Part shown: positions 51,878 to 60,803 of the stretch, piece by piece | Layout of the letters: every line of letters starts with the position of its first letter | Numbering within the stretch: position 1 is the first letter of the stretch | Assembly (NCBI RefSeq): GCF_014236655.1 | Contig: NZ_JACMYG010000023.1 | Location: 1-64,000 of the forward strand | DNA from: Pseudomonas kielensis | Lineage (GTDB): Bacteria > Pseudomonadota > Gammaproteobacteria > Pseudomonadales > Pseudomonadaceae | Length of the DNA: 64,000 nucleotides | Direction: 5' to 3' | Translations under genes and position numbers: made by a program | Notes under the pieces: model-generated | The model's input: only the letters and a program-made list of their open reading frames with translations | The model's database searches: none | Told to the model about the DNA's origin: nothing

Positions 51878-53965
51878 TTACTTCTTGTTGCTGGCGACCG
51901 CGGTGTTGAGTTTCAGGTAGTCCAGCAGGATCCGCCCGGTTTCGCTCAGGTAGGCGTCGTCTTCCGGCTTGGTCTTGTCTGGCTCGGCCGCGATGGCGTC
52001 TTCGTCTTCTTTTTTCAGTTCCTTGAGCGGCTCTTCGCCTTTGGCTTTGCGGCGGATGTTTTCCATCGCCAGCTGTTGGGCTTCGATATCGGTGTGTTGC
52101 GCGCGGCGTTCGGCTTCGTTGAGGCTGACGGTTTTTTCTGCCATCAGCTTCTGGGCCAGGGCCAGTTTGTCGCGGATGAAGACAAACTCGGCGTCCCTGG
52201 CGGTACGCTCGTCATGCTCGGACTTGAGCTGGGCGATGAAGGGTTTGAATGGGTCGACGGCCGGTTTGATGGCCGGGCGGATGGTGTCCCACGGCATGGC
52301 TTCAGGCAGTGCGCTTTCGCCGATTTCCTTGGTGTCGATGATCGACGGGTAATCGATGTCCGGCAGTACGCCCTGGTGTTGGGTGCTCTGCCCGGAAACC
52401 CGGTAGAACTTGGCCAGGGTCAGTTTCAGTTCGCCATGGTTGAGCGGCTGAATGGTCTGTACCGTGCCTTTGCCGAAGGTCTGGCCGCCGATGATCAGCG
52501 CGCGGTGGTAGTCCTGCATGGCGCCGGCAAAAATCTCCGAGGCCGAGGCCGACAGGCGATTGACCAGCAACGCCATCGGGCCTTTGTAGAACGCCCCTGG
52601 GTTTTCGTCTTCGAGTACATCGACCCGGCCATCGGCATTGCGCACCAGGACGGTCGGGCCCTTGTCGATGAACAGGCTGGTCAGTTCGGTGGCTTCCTGC
52701 AGGGAGCCGCCGCCGTTGTTGCGCAGGTCGATGACCACGCCGTCGACTTTTTCCTTCTGCAGTTCGGTCAGCAGTTTCTTGACGTCGCGGGTGGTGCTCT
52801 TGTAGTCCGGATCACCGGCACGGAACGCCTTGAAGTCGAGGTAGAAGGCCGGGATCTCGATGACGCCGAGTTTGTAGTCCTTGCCATCCTGCTTGAGGTT
52901 GAGCACGGACTTTTTCACCGCCTGGTCTTCAAGCTTCACCGCTTCGCGGGTGATCGGCACGATCTTGCTGGTCTGGTCGTTGGGTGCATTGCTGGCCGGA
53001 ATCACTTCCAGGCGGACCACGGTGCCTTTCGGTCCGCGGATCAGCTTGACCACTTCGTCCAGGCGCCAGCCGACCACGTCGACCATTTCCTTGTTGCCCT
53101 GGGCGACACCGATGATCTTGTCGGCCGGCGCGACCATCTTGGTCTTGTCGGCTGGACCTGCAGGCACCAGGCGCACGACCTTGACCTGGTCGTTATCGCT
53201 CTGCAACACGGCGCCGATGCCCTCCAGGGACAGGCTCATGTTGATGTCGAAGTTTTCCGCGTTATCCGGTGACAGATAGTTGGTATGCGGATCGTAGGAC
53301 ATGGCGAAGGTGTTGATGTACGCCTGGAAGATGTCCTCGGCGCGGGTCTGGTCCAGGCGCGACAATTGGTTCTTGTAGCGCTTGGTCAGGGTTTCCTGAA
53401 TCTGCTTGGAGTCCTTGCCGGCGATTTTCATGCGCAGCACTTCGTCCTTGACGCGTTTGCGCCACAGGTCGTCGAGTTCGGCATTGGACTTGAGCCACGG
53501 GGCGTCCTTGCGATCGATCAGCAAGGTTTCCTTGGCGTTGAAGTCGATCTTGTCCACGCCTTTGTCGAGTTCTGCCAGGGCGAACTCCAGGCGGGATTTG
53601 ACCCGGTCCAGGTAGCGTTTGTAGATGGTGAACCCGGGTTTCAGGTCGCCACTCTTGAGGAAGTCGTCAAACTGGGTTTTCCATTTGTCGAATTCTGCAA
53701 TGTCGCTGGCCATGAAGTAGCTGCGCGATGGATCCAGCAGCTTGAGGTAGCTGTCGTAGATGATCACCGAGCGCGCATCATCGAGGGGCGGCTTACTGTA
53801 GTGGTGGCGCTTGAGCAGCTCGACGACGTTCAGGCTGGCGATCACCTCGTCACGGTCGGGCTGAAGCTTGTCCCAGCTATTGGCTGCGAACGTATCGGGC
53901 GCGAGCGACAAGCTGCCCAGGCCGATGAGGAGGGCGAGTGCGGTGCTGGGGAACAAATGCTTCAT
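51878..53965 (-). CDS. prc: Carboxy-terminal processing protease Prc (Tsp/AlgO)
   Basis: A 695-residue periplasmic S41 protease that degrades tagged or misfolded proteins; in P. aeruginosa the homologue degrades MucA variants. It has a signal peptide (MKHLFPSTALALLIGLGSLS), the N-terminal DUF3340 region, and a PDZ domain (SLSLEGIGAVLQSDNDQVKVVRLVPAGPAD). The catalytic Ser lies near 474 in RLSASASEIFAGAM and the Lys near 500 in GGQTFGKGTVQTIQP. The charged C-terminal domain is full length. ATG 53965 begins the signal peptide; ATG 53998 would add RYQLSPRRIG and cannot be excluded. Confidence 0.94.
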   Translation of the reverse strand: MKHLFPSTALALLIGLGSLSLAPDTFAANSWDKLQPDRDEVIASLNVVELLKRHHYSKPPLDDARSVIIYDSYLKLLDPSRSYFMASDIAEFDKWKTQFDDFLKSGDLKPGFTIYKRYLDRVKSRLEFALAELDKGVDKIDFNAKETLLIDRKDAPWLKSNAELDDLWRKRVKDEVLRMKIAGKDSKQIQETLTKRYKNQLSRLDQTRAEDIFQAYINTFAMSYDPHTNYLSPDNAENFDINMSLSLEGIGAVLQSDNDQVKVVRLVPAGPADKTKMVAPADKIIGVAQGNKEMVDVVGWRLDEVVKLIRGPKGTVVRLEVIPASNAPNDQTSKIVPITREAVKLEDQAVKKSVLNLKQDGKDYKLGVIEIPAFYLDFKAFRAGDPDYKSTTRDVKKLLTELQKEKVDGVVIDLRNNGGGSLQEATELTSLFIDKGPTVLVRNADGRVDVLEDENPGAFYKGPMALLVNRLSASASEIFAGAMQDYHRALIIGGQTFGKGTVQTIQPLNHGELKLTLAKFYRVSGQSTQHQGVLPDIDYPSIIDTKEIGESALPEAMPWDTIRPAIKPAVDPFKPFIAQLKSEHDERTARDAEFVFIRDKLALAQKLMAEKTVSLNEAERRAQHTDIEAQQLAMENIRRKAKGEEPLKELKKEDEDAIAAEPDKTKPEDDAYLSETGRILLDYLKLNTAVASNKK

Positions 53966-54103
53966 GCCGATTCGACGCGGGGACAATTGATAACGCATAT
54001 TAGGCCGTCTTTGAAGTCGCCGGTTCCACAAGGACCGGTCGCATAATGCAAAAAGCCCGGCGCTATAGCATCGGGCTCAGTCCAGACTCACTATGGAGGC
54101 ACT

Positions 54104-55066
54104 GTGAAGGCATTGCAAGGCGTTGAAGGACATGTGGAGTGGGTTGAAGAGCCGGCTCCGGTCTGTGATGTGGGGCAAGTTCGCATCCGTGTCGCGGCCG
54201 CGGGGTTGAATCGGGCCGATCTGCTGCAGCGAGCGGGGCTCTATCCTGCGCCTCCGGGTGCCAGCCAGGTGCTGGGGCTGGAGTGCTCTGGGGTCATCAG
54301 CGAGGTCGGCCCGGGCTCATCCTGGCAGATCGGTGACCGGGTGTGTGCGCTGCTGGCCGGAGGAGGGATGGCCGAGGAGGTGGTGGTCGATGGTCGCCAC
54401 GTCCTGCCGGTGCCGGAGGGCCTGTCGTTGGCCGAAGCGGCGGCGCTTCCGGAGGTGTACAGCACCGCCTGGCTGAACCTGTTTCAACTGGCGGCGCTCA
54501 AACCCGGGGAAAAAGTCTTGCTGCATGCCGGTGCCAGTGGCGTGGGTTCGGCGGCCATCCAGCTGTGCAAGGCCTTTGGCAACCCGTGCTGGGTCAGTGT
54601 CGGCTCGGCCGATCGGCTGGCCTATTGCGAAGCGCTGGGCGCCCAGGGCGGGGTGGTGCGCACCGAGGGTCTGGAGGGGTTGAGCGACCTGGGGCCGTTC
54701 GATGTGATCCTCGACCCGGTCGGCGCCAACTACGCGGCGTTGAACCTGAAGGTGTTGGCCCGGGACGGACGCTGGGTGTTGATTGGCCTGATGGGCGGGC
54801 GTGATGCCAAGCTCGACCTGGCGCAGGTGCTGGCCAAGCGTATCCAATTGTTGGGGTCGACCCTGCGCAGTCGAGACGAGCAGTTCAAGGCCGATCTGTT
54901 CAGCGATCTCAGCCAGCACGTCTGGCCATTGTTCGCCGAAGGCCGCTTGAGCCCGCAACTGGCCAAGACCTTCCCGATCAAGGATGCCGAGGCGGCGTTT
55001 GCCGAACTGGCGACCAATCAGGTGTCGGGCAAGCTGGTGTTGGTGATTGACGAGAGCCTGACCTGA
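54104..55066 (+). CDS. NAD(P)H:quinone oxidoreductase, PIG3-like medium-chain reductase
   Basis: A 320-residue MDR-superfamily oxidoreductase without catalytic zinc. Visible are the N-terminal VRIRVAAAGLNRADLLQRAGLYPAPPGASQVLGLECSG (family signature), the nucleotide-binding loop VLLHAGASGVGSAAIQLCKAFG, and the later VLIGLMGGRDAKLDLAQVLAKRIQLLGSTLR. It should reduce quinones with NADPH in the cytoplasm. It starts with GTG at 54104 after GGAGG. It is divergent from prc with about 140 bases between them. Confidence 0.92.
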   Translation: MKALQGVEGHVEWVEEPAPVCDVGQVRIRVAAAGLNRADLLQRAGLYPAPPGASQVLGLECSGVISEVGPGSSWQIGDRVCALLAGGGMAEEVVVDGRHVLPVPEGLSLAEAAALPEVYSTAWLNLFQLAALKPGEKVLLHAGASGVGSAAIQLCKAFGNPCWVSVGSADRLAYCEALGAQGGVVRTEGLEGLSDLGPFDVILDPVGANYAALNLKVLARDGRWVLIGLMGGRDAKLDLAQVLAKRIQLLGSTLRSRDEQFKADLFSDLSQHVWPLFAEGRLSPQLAKTFPIKDAEAAFAELATNQVSGKLVLVIDESLT

Positions 55067-55123
55067 GGCGATTGCATCGAACCTGTGGGAGCTGCCGGGC
55101 GGCGCTCCCACACAGTTTCTCGA

Positions 55124-55777
55124 TTACTTCCAGTGATGAATCGGCCAGCCGGCCTGTTGCGCGTGCGCGTGCAACACTGGGTCCGGGTTGACCACGCGGG
55201 GGAAGTCGACCTTGAGCAGCAAGGGCAGGTCGTTGCGGGAGTCGGAATAGAAACTCGCGCCTTCGAGATTTTCTTCTTCGGCGTCCAGCCATTCCAGCAG
55301 GCGAGTGATTTTGCCTTCGCGGTAGGTCAGGGTGCCGACGGTTTGGCCGCTGTAGAAACCATTGACCACCTCCAGCTCGATACCCAGCACCTCATCGATA
55401 CCCAGGCGCTCGGCGATGGGCGTGACCAGGTGGGTGCCCGAGGCGGAAATCACCAGGATCCGGTCGCCTGCCTTGCGGTGGGCGGCGATGGTCTTGGTGG
55501 CATCGCTGAAAATGATCGGCTCGATAAAGTCTTCGACCCAGGGCCCCACAAGGTGCTCGACCTCTTGCGGGGTGCGCCCGATCAAGGGTTCCAGGCTGAA
55601 GGCCATGAACTCTTCCATGGCCAGCTTGCCGTGGCTGTAGGCGTCCATCAGTTCGTTGTTGCGGCGCATGAACGACTCGCCGTCGACCCAACCCAGGCGG
55701 GCCATCTGTTCACTCCAGAGGGTGGCACAGTCGCCGTGAATCAGGGTTTCGTCCAGATCAAAAATTGCCAGGGCCAT
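55124..55777 (-). CDS. HAD-superfamily phosphatase (subfamily IB, SerB-like)
   Basis: A 217-residue phosphatase. Motif I, with the nucleophilic Asp and acid Asp, is AIFDLDETLIHGD at residue 5. Motif II is ILVISASGTHLVTPIAE and motif III/IV is ASFYSDSRNDLPLL. The cap region is helical, as in phosphoserine phosphatase-like enzymes. It follows the ABC ATPase by 34 bases on the same strand, so it is probably the last gene of the ABC operon, where it could remove the last phosphate of an imported compound. Confidence 0.87.
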   Translation of the reverse strand: MALAIFDLDETLIHGDCATLWSEQMARLGWVDGESFMRRNNELMDAYSHGKLAMEEFMAFSLEPLIGRTPQEVEHLVGPWVEDFIEPIIFSDATKTIAAHRKAGDRILVISASGTHLVTPIAERLGIDEVLGIELEVVNGFYSGQTVGTLTYREGKITRLLEWLDAEEENLEGASFYSDSRNDLPLLLKVDFPRVVNPDPVLHAHAQQAGWPIHHWK

Positions 55778-55811
55778 CAGTGCTCTCTCTTCAGCTCATT
55801 CGTTGACATCA

Positions 55812-56801
55812 TCAGGCGACCTCACACAGGGCGCTCGGATCGATGGACAGTGCCAGGCGCTGACCGTCGGCATGCAAGTCAGCCGCCGAACGGTTCAGGA
55901 CATCCACCACCAACTCCACGCCGCGTGACTCGACCCGATAGCGAATCACGTTGCCCAGCAGGCTGTGACTGCGGATCAGGGTATCGGGTTCGCCCGTGCG
56001 GCTCAGTACGATGGCCTCGGGGCGAATCGCGATGTGGCTGTTGACGGGACGTTGCAGCAGTTTACTGGCACTGGCGGCATCAAGCAGGTTGTAGTTGCCG
56101 ATGAATCCGGCGGCAAACACGTCCACTGGCGCAGTGTAGAGGGTCTCTGCGTCGCCACTTTGTACGATTTTTCCCTGGTTCATGAGGAATATCCGATCAG
56201 ACATGGTCAGGGCTTCCTCCTGATCGTGAGTGACGAAAATAGTGGTCAGCCCCAATTCACGCTGGATCTGTCGGATCTGCTCGCGCAGGTGCTTGCGAAT
56301 CCGCGCATCCAGCGCCGACAGCGGCTCATCGAGCAGCAGCAGGCGTGGACGGGTGACCAGGGAGCGGGCCAGGGCCACGCGCTGGCATTGGCCGCCGGAC
56401 AACTGGTGCGGATAACGCGCGGCAAAGTCCGTCAGCTCCACCAGTTGCAGCACTTCCTGCACGCGCTTGTGGCTGTCGTCGGCATTGACCTTCTGCATGC
56501 GCAAGCCGAAGGCGACGTTCTGCTCCACGGTCATGTTGGGGAACAGCGCATAGCTCTGGAACACCATGCCGATCCCGCGTTTTTGTGGGCTCATGGGCAC
56601 CAGGTCCTGCCCCTCGAGCAGGATCTTGCCGCCATCCACCGCGGTCAGCCCGGCAATGCAGCGCAGCAGGGTGGACTTGCCGCAACCCGATGGGCCGAGC
56701 AGGGTGACGAACTCGCCCTTGTGGATTTCGCAATTGATGTCACTGAACACCGTGGTGCCGGAATAGTTTTTTTGCAGGTGTTGGACGCTGACATAGCTCA
56801 T
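55812..56801 (-). CDS. ABC transporter ATP-binding protein (organophosphorus-type importer)
   Basis: A 329-residue ATPase of the polyamine/iron/2-aminoethylphosphonate group. Walker A is GPSGCGKST near residue 37, the Q-loop is FQSYALFPNM, the signature is LSGGQCQRVALARSL, Walker B is LLLLDEPLSALDA and the switch His is in FVTHDQEEALTM. A C-terminal TOBE-like domain (about 260-329) contains AIRPEAIVLSR. Its start overlaps the upstream permease stop by 4 bases. Substrate is inferred from the neighbours only. Confidence 0.9.
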   Translation of the reverse strand: MSYVSVQHLQKNYSGTTVFSDINCEIHKGEFVTLLGPSGCGKSTLLRCIAGLTAVDGGKILLEGQDLVPMSPQKRGIGMVFQSYALFPNMTVEQNVAFGLRMQKVNADDSHKRVQEVLQLVELTDFAARYPHQLSGGQCQRVALARSLVTRPRLLLLDEPLSALDARIRKHLREQIRQIQRELGLTTIFVTHDQEEALTMSDRIFLMNQGKIVQSGDAETLYTAPVDVFAAGFIGNYNLLDAASASKLLQRPVNSHIAIRPEAIVLSRTGEPDTLIRSHSLLGNVIRYRVESRGVELVVDVLNRSAADLHADGQRLALSIDPSALCEVA

Positions 56802-57598
56802 TGGCTTTTGTCCTTGTTCAAGATATTGGCAGCCCAGGTCAGAACCAGCACAAAGAGGAAGTAGGAGATCACCAGTGCGCTGGTGAAGTGGCCACTGCTG
56901 TTACGCATGTTGTTGAGGTACACCTGCAGGGTTTCGTAGCGGGTGCCGACCAGGATGTTGGCAAACACGAACTCGCCGAACAGGAACGAGAACGACAGCA
57001 GCAACGCCACCATCAGGCCCTTGCGCAGGTTCGGCAGCACCACCAGGAACGCCGCCTGGAAGGTGCTGGCGCCGAGCAACTGGGCAGCGTCCATCAGGTC
57101 GCGCAGGTTGATCGCCTGCAGGTTGTTGGTGATTGCCCGGTACATGAACGGCAGCGCCACGGTGAAGTAGCAGCCCACCAGGATCCAGGGCGTACCGACC
57201 ATGGCGAACGGTCCGGAACCGTAGAGCTGCAACAGGCCCACCGAGGACACCACCGGCGGCACCGCGAACGGCAGCAGGATCAGGATGTTCATCAGCGCAT
57301 CGAGTTTCGGGAAGTGGTAGTGCACCACGAACAGCAGCGGCAGGATCAGCACCACCGACAGGATCAGTGCCCCGACGCAGACCAGCAGCGACTGGCCGAA
57401 GGCATTGAGAAAACGCGGGTCACTCCACAGTTGCAGGTACCACTTGAAGGTGAAGCCGGAGGGCAGGATGGTCGCCGACCAACTGCTGGAAATCGAGTAG
57501 ATCAGCGTGCCAACTAGCGGCAACAGCAAGATGGCAAACAGCAGGTAGACCACCACACGGTGATAAAGGGCTGCAGAGCCGGGTTCAGCGCGAGACAT
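56798..57598 (-). CDS. ABC transporter permease, second subunit
   Basis: A 266-residue inner-membrane permease with six helices, beginning with HRVVVYLLFAILLLPLVGTLIYS. The coupling-helix (EAA-type) region is INLRDLMDAAQLLGASTFQAAFLVVLP. A GAGGAG site precedes ATG 57598, which lies 14 bases inside the end of the first permease gene. It pairs with the 281-residue permease to form the membrane channel. Confidence 0.9.
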   Translation of the reverse strand: MSRAEPGSAALYHRVVVYLLFAILLLPLVGTLIYSISSSWSATILPSGFTFKWYLQLWSDPRFLNAFGQSLLVCVGALILSVVLILPLLFVVHYHFPKLDALMNILILLPFAVPPVVSSVGLLQLYGSGPFAMVGTPWILVGCYFTVALPFMYRAITNNLQAINLRDLMDAAQLLGASTFQAAFLVVLPNLRKGLMVALLLSFSFLFGEFVFANILVGTRYETLQVYLNNMRNSSGHFTSALVISYFLFVLVLTWAANILNKDKSQ

Positions 57599-58430
57599 GG
57601 TAGCTCCTCTTCAACAGTAACTGATGGACCACGGTCACCAGGGTCATCAAGGCCACCAGCACCACGGCCAGGGCGCTGGCCATGTTCGGGTCGAGGGAAA
57701 TGTCACCTGAAACCATCGCCGCGATGCGGATCGGCAAGACGTTGAAGTTGCCGGTGGTCAGGGCGTACACCGTGGCGTAGGCGCCCAGGGCGTTGGCCAG
57801 CAGGATCACGAAAGTGCCGAGCAGGGCCGGGGTCAGCACCGGCAGGCCGATGTGGCGCCAGAACTGCCAGCCGTTGGCCCCCAGCAACTCGGCGGATTCG
57901 CGCCAGTCTTCGCGCAGGGCGTCGAACGCCGGGTACAGCAGCAATACGCCCAGGGGGATCTGGAAGTAGGTGTAGAGGATGATCAACCCGGTTTTTGAGT
58001 ACAGGTTGAAGTCCTCAATGATCCCGGCCTGCTTGAGCATGATGGTGATGCTGCCGTTGAAGCCCAGCAGGATGATGAAGGCGAAGGCCAGGGGCACACC
58101 GGAAAAGTTGCTGGTCATGTTGGCGAAGGCGTTGACGAAGTTACGCAGCCTGGAGTCGACCCGGCGCAGCGAGTAGGCGCCAAGGATGGCGATGACAATG
58201 CCGAACAGGCTGGAATAGAAACTGATTTCCAGGCTGTGCTGGATCGCTTGCAGATAGAACCTGGAGCTGAAGATTTTATCGAAGTTGGCCAGGCCCCAGC
58301 CAAACTCTTCCGATTGCAGGCTGTTGATCAGCACCCAGCACAGCGGGGCGATCTGGAACACGAAAAAGAAGATCGCAAACGGCACCAGGCACAAGGCTGC
58401 CAGCCATTTACCGCGCGTGATGGCGTTCAC
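57585..58430 (-). CDS. ABC transporter permease, first subunit
   Basis: A 281-residue permease with six helices, beginning MNAITRGKWLAALCLVPFAI. The coupling region is DALREDWRESAELLGANGWQFWRHIGLPVL. The start is taken as GTG 58430, which overlaps the stop of the phosphohydrolase gene as GTGA and has GGGAG at a good distance; the longer open frame upstream is the shadow of that gene. Translational coupling with the hydrolase ties uptake to hydrolysis. Confidence 0.88.
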   Translation of the reverse strand: MNAITRGKWLAALCLVPFAIFFFVFQIAPLCWVLINSLQSEEFGWGLANFDKIFSSRFYLQAIQHSLEISFYSSLFGIVIAILGAYSLRRVDSRLRNFVNAFANMTSNFSGVPLAFAFIILLGFNGSITIMLKQAGIIEDFNLYSKTGLIILYTYFQIPLGVLLLYPAFDALREDWRESAELLGANGWQFWRHIGLPVLTPALLGTFVILLANALGAYATVYALTTGNFNVLPIRIAAMVSGDISLDPNMASALAVVLVALMTLVTVVHQLLLKRSYHVSR

Positions 58431-59233
58431 TTGAGCAACTCCCGGCATACAGGTTTGTCGTGGGGTATGCCGAGCAACTGGCACACCGTGCCGCACAGTT
58501 CGAGCTGTGCGGGAGCGGCATCGGGGTCGAAGCTGAAGGCATTGCCGATCACAAACAGCGGGACCTCCCGTTCCTCGGCCAGCAGGCCGTTGTGGGAGCG
58601 GTCGTTGTTCATGCCGTGGTCGGCGGTCACCAGCACCTGGTAGCCGGCGTCGAGCCAGCCTTGCAGGTAGTCGGCCAGGATGATGTCGGCCGAGCGGGCG
58701 CTGTTGCGGTACTGCGGGGTGTCGAGGCCGTGCTTGTGCCCGGCGTCGTCGATGTTCATCGGGTGCACCAGCAGAAAGTGCGGGGCATGTTGCAGGCGCA
58801 GGTGCTCGGCGTCGGCGAACAGGTGCGAATCCGGGTAGTGGTCGGACCAATAGAAGTGGCCGTACTGGATCGGCAACTCGGGCTCGGCGGTGTGGCGATC
58901 CCGGGCCGGGACGAAGGGGGAGCGGTTGTACAGCTCGCTGACCCAGTGATAGGCCGCGGCGGCGGTAGTCAGGCCGGCGTCACGGGCGTAGTGGTAAATG
59001 CTGCGCTGGTTGGACAGGCGCGCGACGTTGTTGTGGACGATGCCGCTGTCGATCGGCGTGACCCCGGTCAGGATCGTTTCGTAGAGCGGGCGCGACAGCG
59101 AAGGCAGCTCGCAGTTGAGTTTGTACAGGGCGGCTTTTTTCGCCTGCACATAGGCCTGCAAATGCCCCATGGCGTGCCGCGCGACTTCGTAGTTGAGACC
59201 GTCGAGGACGACAAGGATGACGTTGTGACTCAT
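58427..59233 (-). CDS. Alkaline phosphatase-superfamily hydrolase, cytoplasmic
   Basis: A 268-residue phosphodiesterase/phosphonate-hydrolase-like enzyme. The first metal site is VILVVLDGLNYEVARH. The nucleophile region is LPSLSRPLYETILTGVTPIDSG (Ser/Thr position), followed by HPMNIDDAGHKHGLDTPQY and VLVTADHGMNNDRSHN, which supply Asp and His metal ligands. There is no signal peptide, so it should act on a compound after import. The start ATG 59233 gives MSHNVILVVLDGLNYE. The exact substrate (phosphomonoester, diester or phosphonate) cannot be read from the sequence. Confidence 0.87.
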   Translation of the reverse strand: MSHNVILVVLDGLNYEVARHAMGHLQAYVQAKKAALYKLNCELPSLSRPLYETILTGVTPIDSGIVHNNVARLSNQRSIYHYARDAGLTTAAAAYHWVSELYNRSPFVPARDRHTAEPELPIQYGHFYWSDHYPDSHLFADAEHLRLQHAPHFLLVHPMNIDDAGHKHGLDTPQYRNSARSADIILADYLQGWLDAGYQVLVTADHGMNNDRSHNGLLAEEREVPLFVIGNAFSFDPDAAPAQLELCGTVCQLLGIPHDKPVCRELLK

Positions 59234-59288
59234 GGCACTGAAACTCCGTACATCAGTAACTCGAAACATCGTAATTCGTTGTGTGAAC

Positions 59289-59360
59289 GAGCCTGCTCGC
59301 GAGAGCGGTCTGACACCCGAGAGGATCTTCGAATGTCAGGCCGCCATCGCGAGCAGGCTC
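59289..59360. repeat. REP-type inverted repeat inside the ABC operon
   Basis: Arms of 27 bases (59289-59315 and 59334-59360, three mismatches) start with GAGCCTGCTCGCGA. The repeat sits between the binding-protein gene and the hydrolase gene, where it may raise the level of binding-protein message relative to the rest. Confidence 0.85.
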
Positions 59361-59373
59361 GCTCTTACAGGGG

Positions 59374-60441
59374 TTACTTCATCTCTACGATGACTTCTTC
59401 GTTCCACTTCTGTGGCAGCGCCTTGGAGGTTTTTTCCCAGGCGTCGGCGTCCTTGATCGGGGTCACGCCTTTGTACTGCTCGTTAGGCAGCAACTTGGCC
59501 TGGATCTCGGCGGGCAGGGTCAGGTGTTCGGCGCGGATTGGCCGAGCGTTGCCTTTGGCCAGGTTGATCTGGCCCGCATCGCTGAAGATGTACTCGCGGG
59601 TCAGCTTGGCGGCGTTGGGGTTCTTCGCGTATTTGTTGATGATCGTGGTGTAGCCGGAAATTACCGAGCCATCGGAGGGGATCAGCACGGTGTAGTCATC
59701 CGGGTTGGCCATCTTGGCCTTGTAGCTCAAGCCGTTGAAGTCCCAGACCACACCCACTTCGACCTCACCTTTCTCCATGGTGGCAATAGTCGGGTTGGCC
59801 ATCGACAGGCGACCCTGCTTGGCGATTTCGGCAAACATCAACAGCGCCGGTTGCAGGTTCTTCTCGTCACCACCGTTGGCCAGGGCCGCTGCCAGCACGC
59901 CGTTGGCAGCCTGGGCGGCGGTGCTCACGTCACCGATGGAGACTTTGTATTTGCCGGTCTTGAGGTCGGCCCATTTGGTCGGTGCCGGGGAGCCGTGCAG
60001 CAGCTTCTTGTTGACGATAAACGCGATGGTGCCGGTGTAGGCCAGGGCCCAGTTGCCGTCTTTATCCTTGGCCCAGTCGGGTACCTGGTCCCAGGTCGAA
60101 GGCTTGTAGGGTTGTACCACGCCCTGCTTGACCGCGATCGGGCCGAAGGCCGCGCCGACGTCGCCGATGTCGGCGCTGGCGTTGTCTTTTTCGGCGGCGA
60201 ACTTGGCGATTTCCTGCGCCGAGCTCATGTCGGTGTCGATGTGCTTGAGGCCGTAGGTCTTGGCCAGGTCTTCCCAGGTGCCTTTCCAGTTGGCCCAGTC
60301 ATCGGGCATGCCGACACTGTTGACCGCGCCTTCCGCTCGCGCAGCGGCTTCCAGGGTTTTCAGATCGGTATCAGCGGCCATGGCGGCGGTGCACATGGCA
60401 ATGGTCGAGCCTAACAGGGATGCCAGGAAAAGCTGTTTCAT
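59374..60441 (-). CDS. ABC transporter substrate-binding protein
   Basis: A 355-residue periplasmic binding protein with signal peptide MKQLFLASLLGSTIAMCTAAMA and mature start ADTDLKTLEAAARAEGAVNS. The extracellular-solute-binding (PotD/AfuA-like) pattern is seen in GMPDDWANWKGTWEDLAKTYG, ASADIGDVGAAFGPIAVKQG, WALAYTGTIAFIVNKKLL and VEVGVVWDFNGLSYKAKMANPDDYTV. It is the first gene of the minus-strand operon and starts next to a 362-base divergent regulatory region. Confidence 0.9.
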   Translation of the reverse strand: MKQLFLASLLGSTIAMCTAAMAADTDLKTLEAAARAEGAVNSVGMPDDWANWKGTWEDLAKTYGLKHIDTDMSSAQEIAKFAAEKDNASADIGDVGAAFGPIAVKQGVVQPYKPSTWDQVPDWAKDKDGNWALAYTGTIAFIVNKKLLHGSPAPTKWADLKTGKYKVSIGDVSTAAQAANGVLAAALANGGDEKNLQPALLMFAEIAKQGRLSMANPTIATMEKGEVEVGVVWDFNGLSYKAKMANPDDYTVLIPSDGSVISGYTTIINKYAKNPNAAKLTREYIFSDAGQINLAKGNARPIRAEHLTLPAEIQAKLLPNEQYKGVTPIKDADAWEKTSKALPQKWNEEVIVEMK

Positions 60442-60499
60442 CGAAAGCTCCTTTGGGCGTATTCAACGCTGCGTTTTTATCGAACGTTTGCGGTTGGGT

Positions 60500-60511
60500 T
60501 GGTCTAGGTCA
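60500..60511. promoter_or_regulatory. Candidate GntR/UTRA operator next to the binding-protein gene
   Basis: TGGTCTAGGTCA, close to the TGGTCTAGACCA type of site bound by HutC/PhnF-group GntR regulators. It lies 58 bases before the start of the minus-strand operon. Confidence 0.55.
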
Positions 60512-60777
60512 GCAATACCTGAGCCAATTTAGGTGGGCTGGATGACACTTTGATGTCGGTGACCCCGGCCCTCGGCTTTTTTTTGCGCACTAGGGGTGAC
60601 AACGAGCTAAGCGTAGACCATCGGGAGAAGGCCGGTTTACGGGGACTTGGCCGTAGAATTGCAGTGCTTGGCTGCTGCCGTTGGGCGGCTTTGTCATCGA
60701 TCAGTCACATGTTGTGCCTAGGCTTGCACTAGCTTAGAGGAGGCGCTTTTTGGCGCACTCCGGCCCCGAAACAGTGC

Positions 60778-60789
60778 TGGTCTAGTCCA
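60778..60789. promoter_or_regulatory. Candidate GntR/UTRA operator next to the regulator gene
   Basis: TGGTCTAGTCCA shares the first eight bases with the site at 60500 and lies 14 bases before the regulator start, fitting autoregulation. Confidence 0.6.
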
Positions 60790-60803
60790 GAAAGGTAACC
60801 TTG

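Larger units (their letters stand above)
60442..60803. other. Divergent regulatory region of the ABC operon and its regulator
   Basis: These 362 bases hold two TGGTCTAG-containing sites (60500-60511, 60778-60789), one near each gene start, and no credible gene. Confidence 0.6.

Noticed and set aside
54049-54078. Palindromic AGCCCGG...CGGGCT near the prc/oxidoreductase divergent promoters
   Set aside because: Could be a terminator-like hairpin but lies in a divergent promoter region with no gene ending there; left unassigned.
60550-60732. 60-codon ORF in the divergent region upstream of the GntR gene
   Set aside because: No ribosome-binding site and no motif; it lies between the operator-like sites.
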